Shown here: one piece after another, positions 33,170 to 41,564 of the stretch
How positions within the stretch are numbered: position 1 is the first letter of the stretch
Layout of the letters: the number at the start of each line of letters is the position of its first letter
Source: Companilactobacillus sp.
GTDB lineage: Bacteria; Bacillota; Bacilli; Lactobacillales; Lactobacillaceae
Direction of reading: 5' to 3'
Assembly: GCF_022484265.1 (NCBI RefSeq)
Contig: NZ_JAKVLR010000001.1
Span: 2,046,001-2,110,000, forward strand
DNA: 64,000 nt
Program-made: the position numbers and the translations under genes
Notes under the pieces: generated by a model
Databases searched by the model: none
Told to the model about the DNA's origin: nothing
The model's input: the letters and a program-made list of their open reading frames with translations, nothing else

Positions 33170-34603
33170 GTGAAGCTCAAAAAAATATTTTTAGTCTTAT
33201 TGCTATTTTTTAGTACGCTTCTCGGACTGCAATTCGTAATCAATTCAAATACAGTTCAAGCTGGCGTTCAAAATTCAAATTATCAAATGATCGCGCATTC
33301 CTATGATTGGGGACCTGCAATCGATCAAGTCGTTATCAATACTGATCAGGCAGTTAAATCAAAGGACCTAAACGATCAAACATTTACTGTTAATAGTAGT
33401 AATCCATATATTGAAAGTACGCCACGTGAAGTTACTAAAGCTTATCTTTCAGATGCTCAAGGAAAAACTGTTAAATCAAACAGCAGCAATTATTTAACTC
33501 TCGATCTTAAAGTTGCACCGGATCTGACGATTTCAGATCCATTCCATTATGACAATGGTGCAACTAAATTGAATACTCAAACCAAAGTACAGTTCCAAAT
33601 TACGCAACAAAATCCACTTTATTCTTCAACAAATAAAAAGATTTCTAATTTTGCACCAACTCCAAAATCAACCGATGTTTCATATCCAGAAACCAAGGAT
33701 TTTTCAAAGAACTACTCATTTAATTACAATGACAAACATTTTGGTAGCCAAACTTTGCAATATACATACTACCAAGCACCAACTAACAACAAACATGCTT
33801 TGATCATCTGGTTGCACGGTCAAGGCGAGGGTGGCTCTGATCCTAATCCAATTTCATTGGAAGGAAACAAAGTCGTTGCTCTTTCGCAAAACAAGATCCA
33901 AAGTCACTTCCAAAATGGTGCTGACGTGTTAGTTCCTCAAACTAGAACATTTTGGCTGGATACTAGAATCAATAGCTATGCTAATCAAGGAGCCTTCGGT
34001 TCTGAAGGCATGGGCGATCAATTGATTGACACTTCCACTTATGATGGACAGATTCAACGTTCACGCTATGAGGATTCGTTGACAGCTTTGATTCAAAGTT
34101 ACTTAACTAGTCATCCAAACATCGACCGCAGTCGTATTTATATCGGGGGATGTTCAAACGGTGGCTACATGGCCTTACGCATGATGGTCAAAGATCCAAG
34201 CAAGTTCTCAGCTGCTTATATTAGTAGCGAAGCTTATATGGACAAAAATATTACCGACAAGCAGATCGACAACATCAAGGATTCATCACTTTGGTTCATC
34301 CATGCAGCAAACGATCCCATTGTCGATCCACAACAGACAACAGTTCCAACGTACAAACGTTTGTTAGCTGCTGGAGCCAAGGACGTTCACTTCACTTATC
34401 TAGATGACGTTCACGATCAAACAGGTCAGTTCAAAGGTAGCGACGGCCAACCTTATCAATACTTAGGCCACTATTCATGGGTCAATTTATTAGATGACTA
34501 CGCTGCTCCAGAATTTGACGGAACCCAGACGCAAACTAATGGTGCAGATACCACGATGATGAGTTGGTTGAGCACGAAGACAAAGACAACAACTTGGAAA
34601 TAA
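33170..34603 (+). CDS. Secreted EstA-like esterase, copy 2
   Basis: The 477-residue paralogue starts at GTG 33170 behind AGGGGGA. It keeps the signal peptide (VQA-G), the Ig-like domain and the hydrolase core: WLHGQGEGG, GGCSNGGYMALR, DPIVDPQ and HYSWVNLL. Twelve base pairs separate it from copy 1, so both are one operon. Differences between the copies cluster in the 215-290 surface loops, which suggests different substrates. A terminator follows. Confidence 0.85.
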   Translation: MKLKKIFLVLLLFFSTLLGLQFVINSNTVQAGVQNSNYQMIAHSYDWGPAIDQVVINTDQAVKSKDLNDQTFTVNSSNPYIESTPREVTKAYLSDAQGKTVKSNSSNYLTLDLKVAPDLTISDPFHYDNGATKLNTQTKVQFQITQQNPLYSSTNKKISNFAPTPKSTDVSYPETKDFSKNYSFNYNDKHFGSQTLQYTYYQAPTNNKHALIIWLHGQGEGGSDPNPISLEGNKVVALSQNKIQSHFQNGADVLVPQTRTFWLDTRINSYANQGAFGSEGMGDQLIDTSTYDGQIQRSRYEDSLTALIQSYLTSHPNIDRSRIYIGGCSNGGYMALRMMVKDPSKFSAAYISSEAYMDKNITDKQIDNIKDSSLWFIHAANDPIVDPQQTTVPTYKRLLAAGAKDVHFTYLDDVHDQTGQFKGSDGQPYQYLGHYSWVNLLDDYAAPEFDGTQTQTNGADTTMMSWLSTKTKTTTWK

Positions 34604-34609
34604 TTTTTT

Positions 34610-34660
34610 AAAAAAGCGAACCTTCAAACCTTTAATATAGGTCTGAGCGTTCGCTTTTTT
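34610..34660 (+). terminator. Terminator of the esterase operon
   Basis: AAAAAAGCGAAC ... GTTCGCTTTTTT with an inner AACCT/AGGT pair. Confidence 0.85.
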
Positions 34661-34743
34661 GCGTAAGGGCTAGCACACACATAAAATCAGCAACTGATTT
34701 ACAATTAAAATAATGATAATTAATTATTTTTTGGAGGAATCTT

Positions 34744-35784
34744 ATGTCAAAATTACTCTCACCAGTTGATATTGCTGGATTATCCTTAAAAAATCGAGTA
34801 GTCATGTCACCGATGTGCCTATTCGATGTTCAGAAAAAAGACGGCGTGTTGACGCCAGTTCACTTTGCCCACTATATTACTCGTGCGATGGGGCAAGTTG
34901 GATTGTTGATCATGGAATCAACTGCAGTTGATCCAGATGGCGGTATCACCGAACACGATTTAGGCTTGTGGAATGATCAACAAAAAGAAAAATTAAGTGA
35001 GTTAGTTACAGACGTACATCAGATCGGTTCAAAAATCGGCGTGCAGTTAAATCATGCTGGTCGAAAAGCAGAAAATGCTGAACGACCGGTTGCCCCGAGT
35101 GCAATTGCCTATGATAAAGATTGGAGAACTCCTGCCAGTCTTACTACCCAAGAAATTTCTAAAATTGTTGATGAATTTGGAGCAGCTGCTAAACGTGCCC
35201 AAGAGGCGGGTATCGACATGATAGATATTCACGGAGCACACGGATACTTGCTTGATCAATTTTTATCTCCAGAAGTAAATCAGCATATCGATGAGTACGG
35301 TGGTAGTCTTGAAAAAAGATATCGTATCATTAAGGAAGTTATTGCTAGCATCAAAGCTAATTTTAACGGTTCGCTTTGGATCAGACTTTCTTTGACTGAT
35401 TACATTGATAATCAAAATCCATTGGATGAATGGAAACAAGTTGGACAATGGTTGCAACGTGATGGCATCGATTTGATCGACGTATCAACTGGCGGACTAT
35501 TCCCGGTGAGTCCTGATTTCCCAGTTCATGATGGTTATCAGACTCTTTTTGCGACCGAGATGAAACAAGCTGTTGATATTCCGGTCTCAACAGTTGGATT
35601 ATTAGATAATCCTGGATTATCAGAGTATATTCTCCAAAACGACCAAGCTGATCTGATCCTCGAGGGTAGAGGATTGATGCGCAATCCCAACTGGGTCGCA
35701 TATGCTGCCAAAGAATTACACGACCACGATTTAGAAAACTATTCCTATAATCATTCATATTATCGTGGACTGAAAAATATTTAG
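34744..35784 (+). CDS. Old Yellow Enzyme family NADPH:flavin ene-reductase (YqjM/NamA-like)
   Basis: The 346-residue FMN enzyme reduces activated C=C bonds. Family features are SPMCLFDVQKKDG at 22-34, LNHAGRKA (near 102), the paired His residues in DIHGAHGYLLDQFLSP (near 162-177), and the C-terminal GRGLMRNPNW phosphate loop. The Cys in PMCLF is the FMN-tuning residue of the YqjM class. A TTTGGAGG site precedes the ATG. It is a single gene, flanked by terminators. Substrates may include enones and nitro compounds. Confidence 0.93.
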   Translation: MSKLLSPVDIAGLSLKNRVVMSPMCLFDVQKKDGVLTPVHFAHYITRAMGQVGLLIMESTAVDPDGGITEHDLGLWNDQQKEKLSELVTDVHQIGSKIGVQLNHAGRKAENAERPVAPSAIAYDKDWRTPASLTTQEISKIVDEFGAAAKRAQEAGIDMIDIHGAHGYLLDQFLSPEVNQHIDEYGGSLEKRYRIIKEVIASIKANFNGSLWIRLSLTDYIDNQNPLDEWKQVGQWLQRDGIDLIDVSTGGLFPVSPDFPVHDGYQTLFATEMKQAVDIPVSTVGLLDNPGLSEYILQNDQADLILEGRGLMRNPNWVAYAAKELHDHDLENYSYNHSYYRGLKNI

Positions 35785-35790
35785 AATGCG

Positions 35791-35828
35791 AAAAAGGGAA
35801 AACCATTTTATTGTGGTTTTCCCTTTTT
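35791..35828. terminator. Bidirectional terminator
   Basis: AAAAAGGGAAAACCA/TGGTTTTCCCTTTTT between the convergent OYE and lipoate ligase genes. Confidence 0.9.
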
Positions 35829-35835
35829 ATACTGA

Positions 35836-36858
35836 TTATGAAAGTAATAGATCAACTAATGGTTTAGTGTCAATGTTTCCGAGATTTGCTTTAAGGTCAA
35901 CCTTTGATAAAGCGTCAGTTAAGCCTTGTTCATCAAAGTCAGCACCAAGCAAGGCATTCTCAATTAAGCTGATGTCTCCACCTGTTATGAAGTCGCCGTA
36001 TATCTTGACGTTTGAGATCTTGGTATCTTTTAGTGAGAAGTTAAAAGCCACGGTTCCGATATCAAAATGTTTTGAGACGTAATTAGTGAAACCAGGATTT
36101 TCGCCATAGTTCCAAGCGTCAGTATCATATTTGCCCTTGAGTCTGGAATCGATGACTTCCCAGTCATGGTCGTTAAGCTTGTATGTCTCGATATCATCCA
36201 ATGAATCAGCTTTAAAAATCCGTTTCAGCAATTCAACTTTAAATTCGTCAGCTGACATACTTCTGAAGGGTTCGTCGAGATAATCCTTGATGTTCGTGAT
36301 CCGTTTGTTGACGGACTTAACACCTTTTGATTCTAGTTTATCCTGTTCAGGAGTTAGGACTTCGCTGGCAGTATCCATGCTGAGGTCAAACATCAAAGTC
36401 CCACCGGCGGCGTAAGAATGACCAACTTTAAACATAGTCATGCCAGAAAACTTTTTATCATCGACGACAATGTCGTTTCTACCACGCATTTCAACGCCCT
36501 TTGCACCCATATCATGCAAAGCATCAACGATTGGTTGAGCAAAGTATTGATAGTCGCCAAAGTGGTCATCGTCATCAATAATGATGTTTTCAAAAACTAA
36601 GTTTCCGAAATCATGATAAACGGCACCACCACCGGAAGTTCTTCTAACTAATTGAATATTATTCTTTTTCAAGTAGGGGAAATTAACTTCTGCATATGCG
36701 TTTTGATGCACGCCGACAATCACAGATGGATTGTTGATATACATGATTAATCCATGCCCAGGCAGCTTCAAGTCGTTGACCAGATAGTTGTCCAACGATT
36801 GGTTAACAATTGCGTCATAAACTGGTTTACCGTTTCTAGATGTATCAATAAAGAACAT
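35836..36858 (-). CDS. lplA: Lipoate--protein ligase
   Basis: The 340-residue enzyme activates lipoate with ATP and attaches it to E2 or GcvH domains. RRTSGGGAVYHDFGN (near 71-85) is the lipoyl-AMP loop, and GRNDIVVDDKKFSGMTMF holds the catalytic Lys. A C-terminal accessory domain of about 90 residues is present, as in the long form. No lipoylated enzyme is in the window. It lies upstream of nothing on its strand and has its own leader; a TetR gene follows behind it at 36926. Confidence 0.94.
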   Translation of the reverse strand: MFFIDTSRNGKPVYDAIVNQSLDNYLVNDLKLPGHGLIMYINNPSVIVGVHQNAYAEVNFPYLKKNNIQLVRRTSGGGAVYHDFGNLVFENIIIDDDDHFGDYQYFAQPIVDALHDMGAKGVEMRGRNDIVVDDKKFSGMTMFKVGHSYAAGGTLMFDLSMDTASEVLTPEQDKLESKGVKSVNKRITNIKDYLDEPFRSMSADEFKVELLKRIFKADSLDDIETYKLNDHDWEVIDSRLKGKYDTDAWNYGENPGFTNYVSKHFDIGTVAFNFSLKDTKISNVKIYGDFITGGDISLIENALLGADFDEQGLTDALSKVDLKANLGNIDTKPLVDLLLS

Positions 36859-36925
36859 ACAAACACTCCCTCTTAAATGTCATAAGGTTATTGTATGCCT
36901 TTACATTGTTAAAACAAAATATTTA

Positions 36926-37570
36926 TTATTCTTGTTGCAGTCCCTTAACGATGGAATCAATTGTGTGATCGATCTCGGATTTTTCATCGAATTTTAAATC
37001 AGGAAAGATCAAGAAGTGCTCAGCCACATAGCCAAAGAAGGCTGAAAAAATGAAGCGGAAGATCTCACTGTTAGTCCAGTCGACAATCAAATTACGTTGC
37101 TTAAAATCATTCAAAATATCATTAAAATTTTTGACGTAATCATAGGGGATGGCCTTGACCATCCGATCTCTGATCTTTAAATCGTAAATAAATTCATCGA
37201 CGAAAATTTTGATAACATTGACGTTCTCTTTGACAAAAACATTGCGATTGTTGATGACTGCCGCAATAAAATCACGCAAGCTATCATAGCGAGTCTTCAG
37301 CGTTTCCTCAGAAAATTCATTGACCACTTGGGGCAGAATGTTTCTCAAAAGCGGATTTAAGATCGAGAATAGTAAGTCTTCCTTATTCTTAAATTTTTTA
37401 AAAATGCTTCCTTCAGATACGCCAGCGTTTTCAGCGATTTCCTTGGTGCTAGTGTTGGCATAGCCACGTTCAGCAAAAAGTTGAATCGCCGACCTAAAAA
37501 TCTTTAATTGTTTCTCAGTTAATCCATGTGTCTCAGGTGAGTCTTCATAAATACTAATAATATCGTGCAT
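36926..37570 (-). CDS. TetR-family regulator
   Basis: The 214-residue protein has a TetR helix-turn-helix at about 23-68 (FAERGYANTSTKEIAENAGVSEGSIFKKFKNKEDLLFSI) given here only in part as NAGVSEGSIFKKF. The C-terminal domain is helical. The start has GAGGTAAGG upstream. A small membrane protein gene lies upstream on the same strand but with its own terminator, so they are separate units. No convincing operator palindrome was seen before the start. Target and ligand are unknown. Confidence 0.87.
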   Translation of the reverse strand: MHDIISIYEDSPETHGLTEKQLKIFRSAIQLFAERGYANTSTKEIAENAGVSEGSIFKKFKNKEDLLFSILNPLLRNILPQVVNEFSEETLKTRYDSLRDFIAAVINNRNVFVKENVNVIKIFVDEFIYDLKIRDRMVKAIPYDYVKNFNDILNDFKQRNLIVDWTNSEIFRFIFSAFFGYVAEHFLIFPDLKFDEKSEIDHTIDSIVKGLQQE

Positions 37571-37613
37571 GGTCCTTACCTCGCTTATCGTTACTACTAG
37601 TGTAAAACAAAAA

Positions 37614-37639
37614 GGTTAAATAGCCTATGCTATTTAACC
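37614..37639 (-). terminator. Terminator of the 37667 gene
   Basis: GGTTAAATAGC/GCTATTTAACC, 4-nt loop, five T following on the minus strand. Confidence 0.85.
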
Positions 37640-37666
37640 CCAGGTAGGAAAAATGAAAGTGGTGAA

Positions 37667-37948
37667 TTATGCTTCGTGAGTAGTATGACTTGAATGGTTA
37701 ACACCGTGGTAGCCAATGTAGAATTGGATAGCAGCTACAATAATATTGATGTAATTGAGTGCATTGAACCATGTGTCGATTCCACCAACTTTAGTTGCAG
37801 CGAAGTATACCCAGAATCCAACGATAATTGCTACGACGTTGATCCAAGCAAATGTCTTCTCTAGATTTGAGTTGTCCATTACGAACCACATCCAGATGAC
37901 GTTAACTACGAACCAAACTGCTAAAATCCAAAACATTGTTGTGAACAT
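37667..37948 (-). CDS. Small three-helix membrane protein
   Basis: The 93-residue protein has three hydrophobic helices (about 3-24, 33-52 and 62-80) and a His-rich tail (GVNHSSHTTHEA). I start it at ATG 37948, 9 nt after GAGG; the earlier TTG is too close to that site. I do not recognise a named family; similar tryptophan-rich small proteins are common in lactobacilli. It is a single gene with its own terminator. A role cannot be inferred. Confidence 0.65.
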   Translation of the reverse strand: MFTTMFWILAVWFVVNVIWMWFVMDNSNLEKTFAWINVVAIIVGFWVYFAATKVGGIDTWFNALNYINIIVAAIQFYIGYHGVNHSSHTTHEA

Positions 37949-38377
37949 AATAATCAACCTCTATTCTATAATAATTTCCGAATTATTCTGCGGGTGAGTA
38001 CTCACTATCTCATCTGCAATTACAGAATAACACCAATAGAATTATTGTCAATATTATTTATCAAAATATTTGTATATTTCGAATTGATAATTAGATATTT
38101 TGAAAAAATTGTCTTCAGATATTGTTGATATATCGGCATTTCAAGCTAGAGAGAATCAATTTCTTAAAAATAAGTTTACACAAATATGGAGAAAATCTAA
38201 TTTAAAAATTTTTCCTTAATTGATATAATGAAAGCGTAAACACATGCAATTGGAAGCTAAATATGAGGTTGATATCGATGCTAGTCGTGTTTCGACATTA
38301 TATGATCTGACTCGTATGTATTTGTGCGTATTACAGGCGTGAACAGTTTCAAATTAATTGAAAAGGGGTATTTGATC
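37949..38377. other. 429-bp gene-free stretch with butA promoter and long leader
   Basis: AT-rich. It contains the promoter at 38201, a cre-like site, and a ~140-nt leader for butA. The leader holds a possible 15-codon frame beginning at ATG 38263 with a weak GGAAG site; this may be chance. Nothing else recognisable. Confidence 0.5.
38201..38242 (+). promoter_or_regulatory. butA promoter with overlapping cre site
   Basis: TTTAAA (38201-38206) and TATAAT (38224-38229) are 17 bp apart. TGAAAGCGTAAACA (38229-38242) matches the cre consensus at all defined bases but one and covers the start point, a position used for CcpA repression. Confidence 0.55.
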
Positions 38378-39148
38378 ATGACACAAAAAGTTGCATTTAT
38401 CACCGGAGCTGCACAAGGAATTGGGAAAGCTATTGCTGAGAGACTTTCAAAGGATGGCTTTGCAATTGCAGTTGCAGATTTTAATTTAGAAGGAGCTCAA
38501 CAAACAGCCGACGAGATCAATAAAGATGGCAAGGCAATTGCCGTTAAGGTTGATGTATCAGACCGAGATCAAGTTTTTGCAGCCGTTGAAAAAGCTTGCA
38601 ATGAATTGGGAGATCTCAACGTGATCGTCAACAATGCTGGTCTTGGACCAACCACACCAATTGAAACAATTACACCAGAACAATTTGAAAAAGTATATTC
38701 AGTTAACGTAGGTAGTGTTTACTGGGGAATTCAAGCAGCCATTAAATGCTTCCACGAAAAAGGCCACGGTGGCAAGATCATCAATGCATCATCTCAAGCC
38801 GGCCAAGTAGGTAATCCAAACTTAGCACTATACAGTGGTACTAAATTTGCTATCAGAGGAATCACGCAAACAGCAGCCAGAGACTTAGCAAAAGACAACA
38901 TCACCGTCAACGCCTACTGTCCAGGAATCGTTAAGACACCAATGATGATGGACATCGCTCATCACGTAGCAGAAGCCAACGGTAAGGATGACGAATGGGG
39001 AATGCAACAATACACCAAGGACATCGCTTTAGGCAGACTATCAGAACCATCAGACGTAGCAGCCTGCGTATCATACCTAGCAGGACCAGATTCAGACTAC
39101 ATGACAGGCCAAGCATTACTAATTGATGGAGGAATGGTATTTAATTAA
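38378..39148 (+). CDS. butA: Diacetyl/acetoin reductase, (S)-acetoin forming
   Basis: The 256-residue SDR matches the ButA group: TGAAQGIGKAIAERL (8-22), NNAGLGPTTPIETI (near 86), Ser in NASSQAGQVGNPNL, and YSGTKFAIRG. NAYCPGIVKTPMM and the final GQALLIDGGMVFN are diagnostic of the family. It reduces diacetyl to acetoin or acetoin to 2,3-butanediol with NADH. I start it at ATG 38378 behind AAAAGGGG. Upstream lies a promoter with a cre site. A family-2 repeat follows. Confidence 0.9.
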   Translation: MTQKVAFITGAAQGIGKAIAERLSKDGFAIAVADFNLEGAQQTADEINKDGKAIAVKVDVSDRDQVFAAVEKACNELGDLNVIVNNAGLGPTTPIETITPEQFEKVYSVNVGSVYWGIQAAIKCFHEKGHGGKIINASSQAGQVGNPNLALYSGTKFAIRGITQTAARDLAKDNITVNAYCPGIVKTPMMMDIAHHVAEANGKDDEWGMQQYTKDIALGRLSEPSDVAACVSYLAGPDSDYMTGQALLIDGGMVFN

Positions 39149-39152
39149 AAAA

Positions 39153-39277
39153 GAGCGTAAAAACACAAGGGCTGAGGCCAGAATATAAGATTGAGCAATA
39201 CGGCGGGGCCCGTTTGGCCCCAGAGTGTTGGCCGGCATTATATGCCCTGCCTCAATATCTTTTTTCGCGTTTACTCC
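39153..39277 (+). repeat. Family-2 intergenic repeat, copy A
   Basis: 125 bp starting GAGCGTAAAAAC and ending TTTTTTCGCGTTTACTCC. It aligns with the inverse of 30269-30388. It can fold on itself through AAGATTGAG/CTCAATATCTT and GGGGCC/GGCCCC. It follows a SDR gene, as does the related hairpin at 20852. Together with the terminator at 39377 it fills the 294-bp gap. Confidence 0.78.
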
Positions 39278-39376
39278 TTGGTTGTTCGTTGGCACAGCCA
39301 ACACTTTACATAGTTGCGCACGCGCCAAAGGCGACGTACGTTCCATTACAAAAAATGCATCATAAATTATCAAATT

Positions 39377-39406
39377 AAGGAGCTTGCACAAGACAAGCTC
39401 CTTTTT
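39377..39406 (+). terminator. Rho-independent terminator
   Basis: AAGGAGCTTG/CAAGCTCCTT with a 7-nt loop and T-run, upstream of the isochorismatase-type gene; ends transcription from butA. Confidence 0.82.
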
Positions 39407-39442
39407 GATACAATTACCAATAAGCCCGTAGGAGGAATCAAC

Positions 39443-39931
39443 ATGTCAAAACAAGCTCAAGTATTGATCGTAATGGATATGCAGCAAGGATTTTCTGATG
39501 CATATCAGTTCAATGAATTAGTCGAAAAAATCAATGACCGCATCAAGGATTATAAAGATGCAGGTTTACCGGTAATTTTTATTCAACACAACGAAAAAGG
39601 TCTTCTTCAAGGCAGCAAAGAATGGGAATTAGCAGGCGGATTGGATGCAAAGCCCGATGATATGACCGTCCAAAAAACGCATCTGAATGCTTTTTACAAA
39701 ACAGAGTTGAATGATCTATTAACTGAGAATGGTTTAAATCAATTAGAAATTTGTGGACTGCAAACCGAATACTGCGTCAATGCAACAGTTACTATGGCAC
39801 ACGGATTAGGATACGAACTGTTTATGCGTCCCGATATGACGACTACTTATGATAATGAATACATGACTGCCGAACAGACGATTCAATTTTTTGAAGACAT
39901 TTGGAACAGCAATTTTTTGAAATTTATATAA
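39443..39931 (+). CDS. Isochorismatase-fold cysteine hydrolase
   Basis: The 162-residue cytosolic protein has the three catalytic residues of the family: Asp in VMDMQQGF (11), Lys in VQKTHLNAF (near 77) and Cys in GLQTEYCVNATV (near 111). The group includes nicotinamidases and N-carbamoyl amidases. I start it at ATG 39443 behind GTAGGAGGAA. It is a single gene. Substrate not predicted. Confidence 0.9.
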   Translation: MSKQAQVLIVMDMQQGFSDAYQFNELVEKINDRIKDYKDAGLPVIFIQHNEKGLLQGSKEWELAGGLDAKPDDMTVQKTHLNAFYKTELNDLLTENGLNQLEICGLQTEYCVNATVTMAHGLGYELFMRPDMTTTYDNEYMTAEQTIQFFEDIWNSNFLKFI

Positions 39932-40048
39932 ATTATTTTTTATAAATATATATGTTATGAGCATATTTTGAACTATTATCATTTCATCGGTCTATAATAG
40001 ATTCTGTGGGAGTCTGGTCTTTCAAAATAAATGAAAGGTAGCGAAAAT

Positions 40049-40582
40049 ATGCAGGGATATAAGAATTCAGCAGATCTAATTGAGCACTTGAAAGAAAGTT
40101 ATCATAAATTCATTGAAGAGTATGAAGGAATTTCTGATAGTATTGCTGACAATAGAATCGCCCAAGTGGATAAAACTCCACGGGAAATGCTTTCGTACCA
40201 AGTTGGTTGGCTTCATATGATCTTATCCTGGGAACAAGCCGAGGAAAGTGGCAAAGAAATCACAACACCAACACCAGGATACAAGTGGGATCAAATGAGA
40301 CAACTGTATGATGATTTTAACGTAAAATATGGCTCAGAAGGTCTGCAAAACGAGGAAAAAGAACTAAGTAGCTTGGTCAAGGAACTGACAGAATGGGTCG
40401 ACAAGATGCCTGAAGACGAGTTGTTTAAGCCCGGTCAAAGAAAATGGGCAACAACAAAGGCAATGTGGCCTGTTTCTAAATGGATCAGAATCAACGCGAT
40501 TTCGCCATTTACCAACTACAGTCGCCAAGTACGCAAGTGGAAGAACTTCACGATGCGTAAAAACGAAGCTCAAAGAGCTTAA
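40049..40582 (+). CDS. ClbS/DfsB-like four-helix protein
   Basis: The 177-residue protein matches the ClbS/DfsB (DUF1706) family: LIEHLKESYHKFIEEYEGI at the start, TPREMLSYQVGWLHMILSWE, TPGYKWDQMRQLYDDF, and SPFTNYSRQVRKWKNF at the end. ClbS from colibactin producers hydrolyses the cyclopropane warhead and protects DNA; most homologues, such as this one, have unknown substrates. I start it at 40049, 10 nt after AAAGG. A terminator follows. Confidence 0.85.
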   Translation: MQGYKNSADLIEHLKESYHKFIEEYEGISDSIADNRIAQVDKTPREMLSYQVGWLHMILSWEQAEESGKEITTPTPGYKWDQMRQLYDDFNVKYGSEGLQNEEKELSSLVKELTEWVDKMPEDELFKPGQRKWATTKAMWPVSKWIRINAISPFTNYSRQVRKWKNFTMRKNEAQRA

Positions 40583-40915
40583 ATTAGATAATTAGGTTAA
40601 ATTAAAAACACTTCTAAGAGTGCATCACCCAATCAGGATGATCAGCTTAGAAGTGTTTTTTGTATACTCTCTCTAGCGCAAAGAGCGCGTAGAGAGAGTG
40701 AACGGCGATTAGGGAATCTTAGCACAAAGTGCTTAGATTCCTTTATGGCGATGTTCGAAGAACATCGGCGATCCCATGCCTTTACGAAAGTGAACAAATG
40801 TAATTACCAACGAAATTCGAAGAATTGAGTGAATCAAGGTGAACCAAAGTGAACCGACAAGTTTCCATCCGGAGCTGGGTCTCATACCTCCAAAATAAAA
40901 TCCATTGCCATAACT
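40583..40915. repeat. 333-bp gene-free stretch: terminator, serial hairpins and a family-1 repeat end
   Basis: 40604-40662 is a terminator. Then follow hairpins ACTCTCTCTA/TAGAGAGAGT (40666-40675, 40690-40699), GGAATCTTAGCAC/GCTTAGATTCC (near 40723-40741) and CGATGTTC/GAACATCG (40749-40767). Bases 40862-40902 are a minus-strand copy of the family-1 end (GATTTTATTTTGG then TATGAG and CTCCGGATGGAAA). No coding frame. Confidence 0.75.
40604..40662 (+). terminator. Terminator of the ClbS-like gene
   Basis: AAAACACTTCTAAG/CTTAGAAGTGTTTT with inner pairing and a T-run. Confidence 0.82.
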
Positions 40916-41455
40916 TTATCTTTTGATCATCTTATAATCATCGTCATAATAAGAACCTGAACGGATATCATCAGTCATTCCTTCATATGGCGCCTGATTA
41001 ATAACGTCATCATTATTTTGACCAGCATCGCCCATATAAGTGATGTTAGCAAATTCTGGAACAACAAGCTTAGGATAAGTTTCGTACTTTTCACGAGATT
41101 CTTCCATCAAATCAATATGTTCATTTTGGAAAGTAACCGTGATTTCAGGATGTTCTTCGACCCACTTAGGGAAGAAAATAGTACCATGTAGTTTCTTTTC
41201 ATTAGGCATGAAATCCAAAGCAACATCAGTACCAGTTGGTTCAGTCCAAGAAATCTTGTAAATACCTTCTGTCAACATAACAATGTCAGCTTCTTGGTCC
41301 TTGACCCAACGACCAGCTACCATGCCACCGTGGATACGATAATCGACAGTGTGATCGTTCTTGGCATACCATTCGTATTCCCAACCATTGTCATACGTGT
41401 AAATAAAGTGTGTTCCTAAAAAGTCGTCTAAAGTTTTAAATGTTTTTGCAGTCAT
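40916..41455 (-). CDS. padC: Phenolic acid decarboxylase
   Basis: The 179-residue enzyme converts p-coumaric, caffeic and ferulic acid to 4-vinyl derivatives. GTHFIYTYDNGWEYEWYAK near 14-32, in part, HGGMVAGRWVKDQ and the strictly conserved ISWTEPTGTDVALDF are family-specific. Length is standard. It is divergent from padR at 41565, and ATGT-N8-ACAT lies in the gap. It is induced by phenolic acids when PadR is released (established for this pair). A detoxification gene for plant material. Confidence 0.97.
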   Translation of the reverse strand: MTAKTFKTLDDFLGTHFIYTYDNGWEYEWYAKNDHTVDYRIHGGMVAGRWVKDQEADIVMLTEGIYKISWTEPTGTDVALDFMPNEKKLHGTIFFPKWVEEHPEITVTFQNEHIDLMEESREKYETYPKLVVPEFANITYMGDAGQNNDDVINQAPYEGMTDDIRSGSYYDDDYKMIKR

Positions 41456-41484
41456 TATTAGTACCTCTTTTATGTTATTTAAGA

Positions 41485-41502
41485 CATGTAAATAAATACA
41501 TG
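41485..41502. promoter_or_regulatory. PadR operator (ATGT-N8-ACAT)
   Basis: CATGTAAATAAATACATG is a dyad with the exact ATGT(8)ACAT spacing of PadR sites, 30 bp upstream of padC. TTGACA on the minus strand (41543-41548) gives a possible padC -35 box. Confidence 0.85.
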
Positions 41503-41564
41503 TTTTTGATTACTTGATTAATGTATACTCATCATAGTTAACTGTCAAGGGAGAACTTTGAAAA

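Noticed and set aside
34716..34727. ATAATTAATTAT palindrome before the OYE gene as a Fur box
   Set aside because: Low-complexity AT sequence that does not fit the Fur or PerR consensus.
39119..39391. 90-codon frame on the minus strand
   Set aside because: It covers the family-2 repeat and a terminator and has no ribosome site.
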